A DNA stretch of 64,000 bases. Source: Streptomyces sp. XD-27 (GTDB lineage: Bacteria; Actinomycetota; Actinomycetes; Streptomycetales; Streptomycetaceae). The stretch is taken from positions 7,192,001 through 7,256,000 of the forward strand of contig NZ_CP130713.1 in assembly GCF_030553055.1 (NCBI RefSeq), written 5' to 3'. Position numbers and translations under genes: made by a program. Below, in pieces: positions 12,077-21,445 of this stretch. The notes below the pieces were generated by a model. The model searched no databases. It was not told where the DNA came from and was given only the letters and a program-made list of their open reading frames with translations. How positions within the stretch are numbered: the stretch's first letter is position 1; every line of letters starts with the position of its first letter.

Positions 12077-12679
12077 TCAGGCCGTGGGCGGCGAGTCCTG
12101 CGGCGTGCCGGCCCGCCACTCCCGTTCGATGCCTCGCATCAGCGGCGGGTACACGATCAGGTGCCGGAACGGCCCGATCGCGGCCATGTACGCCTTCCCG
12201 AATACGCCGTTCGGCTTCACCAGAACGGCCATCTGGCCCCGGTACCCGCCGGCGCCGTCCGGGACCCAGCTGAGGTGCATCACCCCGTGACAGGTCCGGT
12301 TGCCCATTTCCGACGCCCACTCGTTGTCCGTCAGGTAGACCGAGGTGAAGGGGAGTCGGTCGAACTCCGGTCCTGACGGGCCGTCGCGCAGATCGGCCGG
12401 CAGCCGGTCGCGCAGCGTCGGCACCCGGGAGCCGACGCCGGAGTCCGGGTTGTCCCAGCCGAGCAGCTTTCCGAGCTTCCAGCGGATCGCGAAGAGCGTG
12501 CGGGCGACCCAGGACGGGTTGTTCGCCGTGTCGCCCCCGGTGGTCTGCCGTATCAGTCGCGGGAAGTCGTCGGGGCCTCCCGGCGTGGGCAGCGCCCACA
12601 CGTCATAGAGGCGGAAGTCGGGCGTGATCTCGTGGATCCGCCACGGCCGGGAGGTGTGCGCGGTGTTCGGGAGCTTCAT
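12077..12679 (-). CDS. DUF2867 domain protein
   Basis: A 200-residue soluble protein of the DUF2867 family, recognised from DVWALPTPGGPDDFPRL near the N-terminus and the block YLTDNEWASEMGNRTCHGVMHLSWV in the middle, ending with FRHLIVYPPLMRGIEREW. The biochemical role of the family is not known to me. It starts 24 bp after the stop of a TetR regulator on the same strand, so the two are probably one transcript. Confidence 0.8.
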   Translation of the reverse strand: MKLPNTAHTSRPWRIHEITPDFRLYDVWALPTPGGPDDFPRLIRQTTGGDTANNPSWVARTLFAIRWKLGKLLGWDNPDSGVGSRVPTLRDRLPADLRDGPSGPEFDRLPFTSVYLTDNEWASEMGNRTCHGVMHLSWVPDGAGGYRGQMAVLVKPNGVFGKAYMAAIGPFRHLIVYPPLMRGIEREWRAGTPQDSPPTA

Positions 12680-12703
12680 TCGTCGACCTCCATGTGTTCA
12701 CTT

Positions 12704-13372
12704 TCAGTGATGTGTCACGGCGACGGAGTCGAGTCCGAGTACGCCGGCGGCGGCGCGGGCCGCGAGGAGTTCGTCATCGGGGGCCCGGCCGGCCAGGGCG
12801 ATCACGGTTCCCTCCAGTACGCCGACGAAGGCGAGCGCGAGGGTCTCCGTCGGCGGGCCGGGCGGGATCGCTCCCGCCTCGCGGCCGACGTCGATGAGGC
12901 GACGGCAGCGCCTGAGGAGCATGTCGTAGTTCCGCTCGACCTCGCGCCCGACGGGATGGTCCGGTTGCCCGCTGAACTCCAGCCGCAGCGCGATCGGCAC
13001 GCGCGCCACGTCCCGCCGGCAGTAGACGGCGTGCCCGCGCGCGATCGTGAGCAGCGCCGCGACGGGGTCCGGCTCCTGGTCGACGAGGCGACCGATCTCC
13101 TGACCCCAGCTCGCGCACCACCACTCGACCACGGCCAGCGTCAGGTCCTGCTTGTCCTTGAACTGGTGATAGAGCGCGCCGCGCGTGTACCCGGCCTCCC
13201 GCGCCACCTGTTCGAGCTTGAGGTGGCCGTAGCCGTAGCGGGACAGGCCCCGCGCGGCCGACTCCAGCAGCGCGTTGCGCGTGCGCGCGCTGCGATCGGC
13301 CTGGGTGGCACGGCGGGGGCTCGCGGCGCCCCGGCCGGTCGGTCGGTCCGCCTCCCGATCTCGTACATGCAT
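12704..13372 (-). CDS. TetR-family transcriptional regulator
   Basis: A 222-residue regulator with the helix-turn-helix at about residues 33-80 (LLESAARGLSRYGYGHLKLEQVAREAGYTRGALYHQFKDK). The only in-frame start found is the ATG at 13372, which lies inside a TACATGCATGTA palindrome and has no ribosome site, so the mRNA may be leaderless and autorepressed. It precedes the DUF2867 gene in a two-gene unit. Confidence 0.88.
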   Translation of the reverse strand: MHVRDREADRPTGRGAASPRRATQADRSARTRNALLESAARGLSRYGYGHLKLEQVAREAGYTRGALYHQFKDKQDLTLAVVEWWCASWGQEIGRLVDQEPDPVAALLTIARGHAVYCRRDVARVPIALRLEFSGQPDHPVGREVERNYDMLLRRCRRLIDVGREAGAIPPGPPTETLALAFVGVLEGTVIALAGRAPDDELLAARAAAGVLGLDSVAVTHH

Positions 13373-13384
13373 GTATGTATGTTA
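13364..13384. promoter_or_regulatory. Palindromic operator overlapping tetR start
   Basis: TACATGCATGTA at 13364-13375 is a perfect 12-bp palindrome extended by a further ATGTA half-copy to 13381. It covers the start codon of the TetR gene. Alternating TACAT/ATGTA words are common in TetR operators; autoregulation is inferred. Confidence 0.55.
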
Positions 13385-13428
13385 CTGGACGGGGTGGGAG
13401 CGGCGGGCGGCGGGTGGGGCGACAGCGG

Positions 13429-13746
13429 TCAGCTCCCCGCGCCCGCGTCGGCCAGCTCCGCGATCACCTCGGCGTGACAGCGCTCCGGCACGCACCAGCA
13501 GCCCAGCCTGCGCCCTCGCAGCGAGGGGAGGAGGGCGAGCAGCTCCGGCCGCTCCAGCAGATAGGCGCGGTACCGCTCGACCACCTCCTCCCGGGTGCCG
13601 TCGGGGCCCGGCCGGAACGGGCAGGCCAGCGGTGAGGCGTCGAGGTCCCAGCCGCCCCGGCGCATGGTCCTGCCGACGTACACCACGTCCGCGTACTCGG
13701 GGTCGTCGCGGTGGCCCTTGAGGTTGACCACGGTCGTTCTGCCCAT
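13429..13746 (-). CDS. DUF4326 domain protein
   Basis: A 105-residue protein of the DUF4326 family. It has the typical order VVNLKGHRDDPEYADVVYVGR, a PLACPF-like block, RYRAYLLERPELLALLPSLRGRRLGCWCVPERCHAEV and a short tail. The conserved GCWCxPxxCHAE segment with two cysteines and a histidine suggests a metal or nucleic-acid binding site, but the function is not established. The ATG at 13746 gives the expected family length. Confidence 0.82.
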   Translation of the reverse strand: MGRTTVVNLKGHRDDPEYADVVYVGRTMRRGGWDLDASPLACPFRPGPDGTREEVVERYRAYLLERPELLALLPSLRGRRLGCWCVPERCHAEVIAELADAGAGS

Positions 13747-13865
13747 GCCTGGATCCTCCGGGCCCACGCCGCACCGGGCAACGCGAACCCGGTGCGCGCA
13801 GAATTGAAGGAGCCGCTCCGCTCGCGGAGGGCGGACGGGCCACCGTGCGCGGCGGGTGGAAGGGA

Positions 13866-15935
13866 ATGCCGGTGCCAGCAGATCGGCCGAGCGACGAAAG
13901 GGCCAGCGGCCCGCTCTGGTCCGAGCCCGGGTCGCTGCTGGAGCACGTGCCCGTCGCCGTGTTCGGCATCGACGACGACAACCGGATCTGCTACTGGGGC
14001 CCAGGCGCACGGGAGCTCTTCGGCTACCGCGCCGCGGACGCGCTGTCGCGGCCCGGCGCCCTGATCCTCCCCGGGCCCCCGGGTGGCCCCGACGCATGCT
14101 CCCGCATGGCCGAGCGGGGCCGGACCCTGGGGTACTGGCGCGGTCGGCTGCGCGCCACGCACCAGGACGGCACGGCCTTCGACTGCGGATTCCGCGTCTT
14201 CCCCGTGGCCGGCGCCGAGGGAACCTCGGTGGTCATGACCCTGGCGAGCCGCAGCGACGAGCTGGATCGGGTGAAGACCAATCTCGCCTTCCTCGACGCC
14301 CTCTTCGAGACCTGCCCCATAGGCCTGGTCATGCTCGACGAGGAACTGCGCTACCTCCACCTGAACCAGGCGCTCGCGGACATCGACGGGCTGCCCATCG
14401 AGGCGCACCTCGGGCGGCGCCTCCCCGAGATCATGATCACCTCGGACGGCGGCGAGTACGAGCGCATGCTGCGCGCCGTCAGCGCCGGGGGCGAGCCCGT
14501 CACCGGGGTGCTGGTGGGCCTGCGCACCCGGGGCCATCCGGATCGCGACAGGGTCCTGTCGGTGAGCTTCTTCCCGCTCACCCAGGCGGTCGGCACCCGC
14601 CCGGGGCTGGGCGGGCTGCTGGTGGACGTGACCGACCGGGAGCAGGCGATCGCGGAGGCCACCGCCGGCCGGCGGCGGCTGGCCCTGCTGGACCGGGCCT
14701 CCGCCCGCATCGGCACCACCCTGGACGTGCGGACCACGGCCCAGGAACTGGTCGAAGCCGCGGTTCCGGACTTCGCCGACGGAGCCGTCGTGGAGCTCGT
14801 GGAATGGCAGGACGAGCACGAGCCGTTCGACCCCGCCCTGCCGGTGGCCGCCCGCCGCATCGCCTCCGGCACCGTCCTGCCCCCTCCCGCGCCGGAACTG
14901 GTGGGCTCGGTGGAAGCCGTGCGCTACCCACCGGGCTCCGCCATCCACCAGATGCTGCGCACCGGCCGTCCGATCTCCGTGCCGGTCGACCAGGAGTTCA
15001 TGGTCCGTACCGTGCTGGACGCGTCGCGTGCCCGGCTGTTGGCCGACAGTGGTCTGACCTGCCTCCTCCTCGCCCCGCTCATCGCCCGCGGTACGGTCCA
15101 GGGAATCGCGATCTTCGGCCGGTCCGCGGCCAGACCGGCCTTCACCGAGCAGGACCTCAGCCTGGCCGGGGAACTCGCCTCCCGCGCCGCCCTGTGCCTG
15201 GACAACGCGCGCCTGTACAGCCGGGAGCGGGACATCGCCCTCACCCTCCAACGGGCGCTGCTCCCCAGCTCCCTGGCGACCAGCCCCTACCTGCGCATCG
15301 CCCACCGCTACCTGCCCGGCGGCCGGGTCACCGAGGTCGGCGGCGACTGGTACGACGTGGTCGCCCTGCCCGACCACCGGGTCGCCCTGGTCGTCGGCGA
15401 CGTCATGGGGCACGGCGTGTCGGCCGCCGCGGCGATGGGCCGGCTGCGGATCACCGCCAAGACGCTGGCCCGCCACGACCAGGAACCGGACCGGCTGCTC
15501 ACCGAACTCGACCACTGCGCCGACGAGGCGGGCATCGAGCTCGCGACCTGCCTCTACATCCGCTACGACCCCGCCACCGGGCGCACCCGGATGGCCAGCG
15601 CCGGCCACCCTCCGCCGCTCGTGCGCCACCCGGACGGCCGGATCGAGCTGATCGGCGAGGTCCTGGGGGTCCCCCTCGGCGTCGGCGGCCACCCCTTCCG
15701 GACGACGGAGGTCGAGCTGCCCGACGGCGCCACCCTCGCCCTGTACACCGACGGCCTCATCGAGGCGCGGGGCCACGACATCGACGAGGGCCTGGACGCA
15801 CTCCGTACCGAACTGGGCCAGGCCTTCGACTCGTTGGAGGCCGCGGCGGACCGCATCCTCGCCCGCCTCGCGCCGAGCGCCCCGACCGACGACACCGTGC
15901 TGCTCCTCGCCCGCGTCCACCGCATGGAGCCGTGA
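13866..15935 (+). CDS. PAS-PAS-GAF-SpoIIE serine phosphatase
   Basis: A 689-residue sensor phosphatase. Two PAS domains (about 20-130 and 135-260) are followed by a GAF domain (about 265-440) and a C-terminal PP2C/SpoIIE domain (about 450-685). The metal-binding blocks GGDWYDVVALPDHRVALVVGDVMGHG and APTDDTVLLL are intact. In Streptomyces such proteins dephosphorylate anti-anti-sigma factors in response to signals. No membrane segment or RsbW-type kinase domain is seen. The ATG at 13866 follows GAAGGGA. It stands alone between DUF4326 and the lipase-like gene. Confidence 0.92.
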   Translation: MPVPADRPSDERASGPLWSEPGSLLEHVPVAVFGIDDDNRICYWGPGARELFGYRAADALSRPGALILPGPPGGPDACSRMAERGRTLGYWRGRLRATHQDGTAFDCGFRVFPVAGAEGTSVVMTLASRSDELDRVKTNLAFLDALFETCPIGLVMLDEELRYLHLNQALADIDGLPIEAHLGRRLPEIMITSDGGEYERMLRAVSAGGEPVTGVLVGLRTRGHPDRDRVLSVSFFPLTQAVGTRPGLGGLLVDVTDREQAIAEATAGRRRLALLDRASARIGTTLDVRTTAQELVEAAVPDFADGAVVELVEWQDEHEPFDPALPVAARRIASGTVLPPPAPELVGSVEAVRYPPGSAIHQMLRTGRPISVPVDQEFMVRTVLDASRARLLADSGLTCLLLAPLIARGTVQGIAIFGRSAARPAFTEQDLSLAGELASRAALCLDNARLYSRERDIALTLQRALLPSSLATSPYLRIAHRYLPGGRVTEVGGDWYDVVALPDHRVALVVGDVMGHGVSAAAAMGRLRITAKTLARHDQEPDRLLTELDHCADEAGIELATCLYIRYDPATGRTRMASAGHPPPLVRHPDGRIELIGEVLGVPLGVGGHPFRTTEVELPDGATLALYTDGLIEARGHDIDEGLDALRTELGQAFDSLEAAADRILARLAPSAPTDDTVLLLARVHRMEP

Positions 15936-16011
15936 CCGCCCCGGTCGCCCGCCGGGACGGGCGCGCCTATAGTGAAGAAGATCCGGATGCGCCCCGTCTT
16001 ATGGAGAAGCC

Positions 16012-17529
16012 ATGCCGGAAAAGGCAAAACTCCCGATCGTCTACGTGAGGGGATTCGCCGGCGACACCTCGGGGATCAACAGCGTCGTCAAGGATCCGTT
16101 CTACGGTTTCAACGAGGGGTCCACGCACATCCGCGTCGGACCGGACAACCAGCCCAGCTTCTACCAGTTCGAGAGCCCGCTGCTGCGTCTGCACCTGGAC
16201 GAGGACTACAGGATCCTCGTCGAGGGCGGCCAGGAGGCCTATCTCGACGCGCACGACGACATCCCCTCCCACAGCATCTGGGTCCACCGCTTCTACGACG
16301 TGTCCGCGAGCACCTGGGGCGCGGAGTCACGGGAGTTCCGGCTGGAGGACGCCGCGCTCGACCTGCTGCGCCTGATCGAGAAACTGCGCGACAAGACCGG
16401 GGCGCCCAGGGTCCACCTCGTGGCCCACTCCATGGGCGGACTCGTCTGCCGCTGCCTGCTGCAGAAGATCCTCCCCGACCTGGGCCGCCGGCCGGCGGAC
16501 TACGTCGAGAAGCTGTTCACGTACGGAACCCCGCACGGCGGGATCACCTTCGACATGGGGTTCGGCCTGCTGGAGAAGCTGCGCGACGCGATCGGCATCA
16601 ACGGAGCCGAGATCTTCGGCCCGCGGCGCATGTACGAGTACCTCACGCCCAAGGCCGACCTGGACCCCGACGGCCCGCCCCCGTCCTGGAGCGCACGCGA
16701 GATGCCCGAGCGCGACGGGGCCTTCCCCCGGCACCGGGTCTTCTGCCTGGTGGGGACCGACCCGGCGGACTACGAGGTCGCGCTCGGCCTGTCCTCGGCA
16801 GCCGTCGGCGCCCGCAGCGACGGGCTCGTGCAGATCGACAACGCGTACGTGCCAGGAGCCCACGGCGCGTACGTGCACCGCAGCCACAGCGGCCGGTACG
16901 GACTGGTGAACTCGGAGGAGGGCTACCAGAACCTGCGGCGCTTCCTCTTCGGCGACACACAGGTCGCGGCCGCCCTCGTCGACTACGAACTGCCCTCCGA
17001 CGACGGCCGCGTCACCTGGCAGGGCGAGGTGAGGCTGTCCGTGCGCGGGCTGCCGATCGTGATGCACGAACGCCTGGCCTCCCACTGGTGCCCGGTCGCG
17101 TTGCCGGCCCGGCACGCCGACGGCACGCCGGGCGCGCCCGTTCCGCTGACCACCACGTTCCTGCGCAGCGACCTGTCGCGGCCGGGCGAGAGCCCCACCA
17201 TGCGCTACGCGCTGCACGTGCGGGTCCTCTCCCTGCGGGAGCGCCACGGGGTCCTGCACTTCTTCGACCACCTCGAAGAGGCCGCCGACTTCGACGACAT
17301 CCTGGTCGTCGATGTCGGGACGGGCCGGACCGGTCAGCCCGGAGTCTGGGCGGCCTGGAACTCGGCCATCCCCGGCGCGATCAGGGACCACGAACCCGGC
17401 GGCACCGCGCTGGGCGACGAGGACCCGGCGAGCGGGGTGTGGCGCGCGCACATCCCGCTGCCCGACACCGCGAGGCCCATCCTCGGTGATCAGGCGAGGA
17501 TCCGGCTCGTCGTCACGCCGCGGGACTGA
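16012..17529 (+). CDS. Lipase/PGAP1-like alpha/beta hydrolase
   Basis: A 505-residue protein with an N-terminal alpha/beta hydrolase (IVYVRGFAGDT near residue 10; nucleophile elbow VHLVAHSMGGLVCR near 140; FTYGTPHGG near 180) and a C-terminal beta-rich extension of about 180 residues. The AHSMGG elbow is the form found in PGAP1- and LCAT-like acyl hydrolases. No signal peptide is evident, so it probably acts in the cytoplasm. The ATG at 16012 follows GGAGAAG. Its end overlaps the convergent AraC gene by 40 bp. Confidence 0.83.
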   Translation: MPEKAKLPIVYVRGFAGDTSGINSVVKDPFYGFNEGSTHIRVGPDNQPSFYQFESPLLRLHLDEDYRILVEGGQEAYLDAHDDIPSHSIWVHRFYDVSASTWGAESREFRLEDAALDLLRLIEKLRDKTGAPRVHLVAHSMGGLVCRCLLQKILPDLGRRPADYVEKLFTYGTPHGGITFDMGFGLLEKLRDAIGINGAEIFGPRRMYEYLTPKADLDPDGPPPSWSAREMPERDGAFPRHRVFCLVGTDPADYEVALGLSSAAVGARSDGLVQIDNAYVPGAHGAYVHRSHSGRYGLVNSEEGYQNLRRFLFGDTQVAAALVDYELPSDDGRVTWQGEVRLSVRGLPIVMHERLASHWCPVALPARHADGTPGAPVPLTTTFLRSDLSRPGESPTMRYALHVRVLSLRERHGVLHFFDHLEEAADFDDILVVDVGTGRTGQPGVWAAWNSAIPGAIRDHEPGGTALGDEDPASGVWRAHIPLPDTARPILGDQARIRLVVTPRD

Positions 17530-18446
17530 CGGTAGCGGCCGGGCGCCACGCCGTACTCCCGTTTGAAGGCCTTGGCGAAGGCGAACTCCGAGCTGTAGCC
17601 GCACTCCGCCGCCACCGCCCGCAGTGGCGTGTCGGTCTCGCGCAGCCGATGGCCCGCCGTCGTCATGCGCAGCCAGGTCAGATACGCCAGCGGGGGGCGG
17701 CCGACCAGGGAGGTGAAGCGGCGGGCGAAGGCGGCTCGGGACAGGCCGCCGCGGCTGGCCAACTCCTCGACCGTCCAGGATCGGGCCGGGTCGCTGTGCA
17801 TGGCGTGCAGGGCGGCGGTGACGGCCCGGTCCCGCAGCGCGGCCGACCAGCCGCCCGTCTCCTCCGGACGCTCGCGAAGCCACCAGGTGCGCATCAGGTA
17901 CACCAGCAGGGTGTCCAGGAGTCCGGACACGATCGCGTGGGAGCCGGGGTGGGGCTCGGCCAGTTCGGCGCCGAGGAGGTCGATGGCGGCGCGCAGCCGG
18001 GTGTGGCAGCCGACGCGGGCCGGGATGTGGATGACCGGCGGCAGTTCGGTGAGCAGCGGGTGCGCCCGCGCCCGGTTCAGCCGGTAGGCGCCGCAGAGCA
18101 GGAGCGTCTCGTCGGTGGGGACCGCGCCCGGGTCGGGCAGCGTGGGCCAGGACCCGTCGGGCTCCAGCTCGACGTCCTCCAAGGCGCTCTCGGGGTGGTC
18201 GGCGAGACCGTGGCCGTATCCGTGGGCCAGGAAGACGACGTCGCCCGGCCCCAGCCGCAGGGGGTCGGCGCCCCCGGGACCCAGCAGCCAGGCCGAGCCC
18301 TGGAGCACCACATGGAATCCGGCGCCGTCGGATTCGGGGAACCGCACGCCCCACGGCGCGCGCTTGGCCGTACGGGAGGAGTGGGGCCGGCCGGTGCGCA
18401 TGGCCGCGATCGCATCGCTGAGGACGTCGCTGTTCCGTTCGGGCAC
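17490..18446 (-). CDS. AraC-family regulator with cupin-type sensing domain
   Basis: A 318-residue AraC regulator. The N-terminal cupin-like part (about 20-190) includes GVRFPESDGAGFHVVLQGSAWL. The C-terminal double helix-turn-helix (about 215-310) ends with AAECGYSSEFAFAKAFKREYGVAPGRYR. Family members of this shape usually control an adjacent oxidoreductase. The GTG used as start (18446) lies inside sequence derived from the neighbouring quinone oxidoreductase gene, so the native start and promoter appear to have been deleted; family similarity begins around the DVLSDAIAAMRTG block near residue 7. Confidence 0.88.
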   Translation of the reverse strand: MPERNSDVLSDAIAAMRTGRPHSSRTAKRAPWGVRFPESDGAGFHVVLQGSAWLLGPGGADPLRLGPGDVVFLAHGYGHGLADHPESALEDVELEPDGSWPTLPDPGAVPTDETLLLCGAYRLNRARAHPLLTELPPVIHIPARVGCHTRLRAAIDLLGAELAEPHPGSHAIVSGLLDTLLVYLMRTWWLRERPEETGGWSAALRDRAVTAALHAMHSDPARSWTVEELASRGGLSRAAFARRFTSLVGRPPLAYLTWLRMTTAGHRLRETDTPLRAVAAECGYSSEFAFAKAFKREYGVAPGRYRQSRGVTTSRILA

Positions 18447-19281
18447 GTACTACTACCAGCCGACGCTGCCCGGCTCGCGGCTCGGCTATGAGGCGGCGGG
18501 CGTGGTCGAGGCGGTCGGCGAGGGCGTGACGGCGTATCAGCCCGGCGACCCGGTGATGGCCGCGGCCAACTTCGACTTCGGCGTCCACGGCGTCTACGCC
18601 GAACGCGTCCTGCTGCCCGAGGAGTCGGTCATCCGCAGGCCCGCGGGCGTGGACGCGGTGACCTCGGCGGCGGCCTGGCTGTCGTACTCGACCGCGTACG
18701 GCGGCATGGTGGAGACCGCCGGACTCGCCCCCGGCGACCATGTGGTGATCACCGGCGCGTCCAGCGGGGTCGGCACCGCCGCGCTCCAGACGGCCCTGCG
18801 GGTGGGCGCGATCCCGATCGCCACCACGCGCGGCGAGGCCAAGCGGCAGCGGCTGCTGGAGCTGGGGGCGGCGCATGTGATCACGACGGACTCCGAGGAC
18901 CTGGCGAAGGAGGTCAGGCGGTTCACCGGCGGCAAGGGCGCCGAGGTGGCCTTCGACGCCATCGGCGGCCCCGGGTTCGCGGCCCTGGGCGACGCGCTGG
19001 CGCCCGGCGGCGCGGCGGTCCTGTACGGCTGGCTGGACCCGCGCCCCGCCCAGCTGTCCATGAACTGGCCGCAGACCGTCCACATGTACGCGAACGGCGT
19101 GCCGGCCAGTACCGAGAGCTACCGCCGACGCGCGTCCGCCTTCATCGGTTCGGGCCTGGCCGACGGCACACTGGCGCCGGTCATCGCCGAGACCTTCGAC
19201 GGGCTGGAGGCGATGGCCGACGCGCACCGCCTGATGGAGTCGAACGCACACACGGGGAAGATCGTGGTGGCCCTCGGCTGA
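18400..19281 (+). pseudogene. Zinc-binding/quinone oxidoreductase lacking its N-terminus
   Basis: From LFRSGTYYYQPTLPG (codon at 18430) to the stop this is a clear MDR-type NADPH:quinone oxidoreductase: GYEAAGVVEAVGEGV, the nucleotide motif ITGASSGVGTAALQ, and a normal C-terminus. The first roughly 50 residues expected upstream (the start of the GroES-like domain) are absent; the DNA changes at about 18429 into the 5' end of the divergent AraC gene. An ATG at 18400 could still give a 293-residue truncated protein. This looks like a deletion that removed the intergenic region and both 5' ends. Confidence 0.8.
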
Positions 19282-19362
19282 GGCCCCACGCGTTCCCGGC
19301 GGGGCGAGTGCCGGCGGGCCCGATACCGATCATGTGCCCACGATGTGCCCTGACGGTGGGGA

Positions 19363-19986
19363 TCACGCCCCTGCCACCAGCAGTCCGCCCATCGTCACCA
19401 TGGTGGCGGCGACCAGTCCGTCCAGCACCCGCCACGCGGTGGGGCGCGCCAGTACGCCGCTGAGGAGCCGGGCCCCGTAGCCGAGGGCGGCGAACCAGAA
19501 CAGGCTGGCCAGTGCGGCGCCGAGCCCGAACGCCCAGCGCAGGGAGCCGTGGTCGGAGGCGACGGAGCCGAGCAGCAGCACGGTGTCCAGGTACACGTGC
19601 GGGTTGAGCCAGGTCATCGCCAGGCAGGTCAGGACCGCACGCCGGGCGGAGCCGGCCGCGGCGCCCTGCGCGGTGAGGGCCGCGTCGTGCGCGGGCCGCA
19701 GCGTCCGGCGGGCGGCCAGGGCGCCGTAGCAGAGCAGAAAGCCGCCGCCGGCCAGCCCGACCGCGGTCAACGCGGCCGGCCATGCGGTGACCACGGCCCC
19801 GACCCCCGCCACGCCGAGTGCGATGAGGACCGCGTCGGACACGGCGCAGATGGCGACCACCGCGAGGACGGCATGCCGGCGCACCCCCTGGCGCAGGACG
19901 AAGGCGTTCTGCGCGCCGATGGCGACGATGAGGGAGAGTCCGGTGCCGAATCCGGCGAGTGCCGCCGTGAGGATGCCGTGCGTCAT
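19363..19986 (-). CDS. LysE/ArgO-type amino-acid exporter
   Basis: A 207-residue membrane protein with about six hydrophobic segments. Family marks are GLSLIVAIGAQNAFVLRQGVRR near the N-terminus and LTCLAMTWLNPHVYLDTVLLLGS in the middle. LysE/ArgO proteins export lysine or arginine. It diverges from a LysR regulator of the LysG/ArgP type, the usual pairing, so export is probably induced by the amino acid. The ATG at 19986 is used. Confidence 0.93.
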   Translation of the reverse strand: MTHGILTAALAGFGTGLSLIVAIGAQNAFVLRQGVRRHAVLAVVAICAVSDAVLIALGVAGVGAVVTAWPAALTAVGLAGGGFLLCYGALAARRTLRPAHDAALTAQGAAAGSARRAVLTCLAMTWLNPHVYLDTVLLLGSVASDHGSLRWAFGLGAALASLFWFAALGYGARLLSGVLARPTAWRVLDGLVAATMVTMGGLLVAGA

Positions 19987-20020
19987 GCGGCCGACGTTAT
20001 GGAGCACGTCGCCATCAGTA

Positions 20021-20049
20021 AAGCTAAACTTTCTTACGTATCCTTAGCT
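20021..20049. promoter_or_regulatory. Inverted repeat in lysE-lysG spacer
   Basis: AGCTAA (20022-20027) and TTAGCT (20044-20049) flank AT-rich sequence with AACTTTCTTACG in the 69-bp divergent spacer. The position and the T...A spacing are consistent with a LysG-type activator site. No other signal was seen in the spacer. Confidence 0.5.
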
Positions 20050-20055
20050 CTCGTG

Positions 20056-20958
20056 ATGGATGAGCTTCCCCTCGACCAGGTGCGTACGCTGCTCGCCGTG
20101 GTGGACGAGGGCACCTTTGACGCGGCCGCGGCAGCCCTGCACGTGACGCCGTCGGCGGTCAGCCAGCGCGTCAAGGCGCTGGAGCAGCGCATCGGACGGG
20201 TGCTGCTGCTGCGGACGAAGCCGGTGCGGCCGACGGAGTCCGGTCAGGTCGTGGTGCGGTTCGCGCGCCAGCTCGCCCGCCTGGAACGAGACGCGCGGGC
20301 GGACCTCGGGATCGCCGGCGAGCAGGGCCCGGCACGGCTGCCCATCGCGGTGAACGCCGACTCCCTGGCCACGTGGTTCCTGCCGGCGCTGACCCGGGTG
20401 CCGCAGGACCCACCGGTCTGCTTCGAACTGCACCGCGAGGACGAGGCCCACACCACCGCGCTCCTGCGCGAGGGCCAGGTCATGGCGGCGGTCACCTCGT
20501 CGCCCGACCCGGTGGCGGGCTGCACCGTCCGCCTCCTGGGCCTGGTCCGGTATCTGCCGGTGGCCAGTCCCGGGTTCGCGGCACGCCACCTGACCGGGCC
20601 GCTCGCGCGCGACCTGCGCGACGCGCCGGCCATCGTCTTCGACCGCCGCGACGACCTCCAGGACGCCTTCGTACGGAGGCTCTCGGGCGAGGGGACGGGC
20701 GCGAGCCCGGTGCGCCACCACGTGCCCACGTCCGAGGGGTTCTGCGACGCGGTGGCCGCCGGGCTCGGCTGGGGCATGCTGCCGGAAGCGCAGGCGGCGC
20801 CGGGGCTGCGGTCGGGCGAGCTCATCACGCTCGCGCCCGACCACCCGATGGACATCCCGCTCTTCTGGCAGCAGTGGCGGCTCGACTCGCCCGCCCTGGC
20901 CGCCGCGGCGGGCGCGATCGCCTCGGTGGCGGCCGAGGCACTGCGCGCCCCCGCATAG
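20056..20958 (+). CDS. LysR-family regulator, LysG/ArgP type
   Basis: A 300-residue LysR regulator. The helix-turn-helix is at about 5-60 (LLAVVDEGTFDAAAAALHVTPSAVSQRVKALEQRIGRVLLLR), and the effector domain spans about 90-290. QRIGRVLLLRTKPVRPTESG is characteristic of the ArgP/LysG branch, which senses Lys/Arg and activates the divergent exporter. A GTG three bases upstream (20053) is an equally possible start. Confidence 0.92.
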   Translation: MDELPLDQVRTLLAVVDEGTFDAAAAALHVTPSAVSQRVKALEQRIGRVLLLRTKPVRPTESGQVVVRFARQLARLERDARADLGIAGEQGPARLPIAVNADSLATWFLPALTRVPQDPPVCFELHREDEAHTTALLREGQVMAAVTSSPDPVAGCTVRLLGLVRYLPVASPGFAARHLTGPLARDLRDAPAIVFDRRDDLQDAFVRRLSGEGTGASPVRHHVPTSEGFCDAVAAGLGWGMLPEAQAAPGLRSGELITLAPDHPMDIPLFWQQWRLDSPALAAAAGAIASVAAEALRAPA

Positions 20959-21435
20959 CTACGCCCCGTCCGCGGCCGCCTGGAGCGCGGCGAGGTCGAT
21001 CTTCTTCTGGCCGAGCATGGCCCGCATGGCGCGGGTCGAGCGCTCCTTGTCGGGGTCACCCAGGAGAGCGTCGGCCTGGGTGGGCCAGACCTGCCAGGCC
21101 AGGCCGAACCTGTCCCTGAGCCAGCCGCACTGGACCTCCCGGCCGCCGTCCGCGGTGAGCTTCTCCCAGTAGTAGTCGACCTCCTGCTGCCCGTCGCAGT
21201 TGATCAGGAACGAGACCGCCTCGTCGAACGTGAACTCGGGGCCGCCGTCGATGGCGGTGAACGCCTGCCCGTCCAGCTCGAAGTCGACGGTCATCACCGT
21301 GCCCGCCTCGCGCGGCCCGGCTTCCCCGTAGTACGTGACGTTGGTGATCCTCGAGTTCGGAAACACCGAACAGTAGAACTCGGCGGCCTCCTTGCTCTGC
21401 GTGTCGAACCAGAGATTCGGGGTGATCCGGGGCAT
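20959..21435 (-). CDS. VOC-superfamily protein, PhnB/YjdN-like
   Basis: A 158-residue protein of the PhnB/3-demethylubiquinone methyltransferase-like VOC group. It opens with PNLWFDTQSKEAAEFYCSVFPNSRI and contains the ends QCGWLRDRFGLAWQVWP. These small beta-alpha-beta folds bind metals or small molecules; the physiological role is not established. It begins 10 bp after the stop of the adenylation gene, so it is probably co-translated with it. Confidence 0.88.
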   Translation of the reverse strand: MPRITPNLWFDTQSKEAAEFYCSVFPNSRITNVTYYGEAGPREAGTVMTVDFELDGQAFTAIDGGPEFTFDEAVSFLINCDGQQEVDYYWEKLTADGGREVQCGWLRDRFGLAWQVWPTQADALLGDPDKERSTRAMRAMLGQKKIDLAALQAAADGA

Positions 21436-21445
21436 CGTCCTCTCC

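Noticed and set aside
13464..15920. Very long leftward frame opposite the SpoIIE phosphatase gene
   Set aside because: It is the antisense shadow of a gene with five recognisable domains; its composition (Gly, Val, Gln, His-rich) is that of reversed codons.
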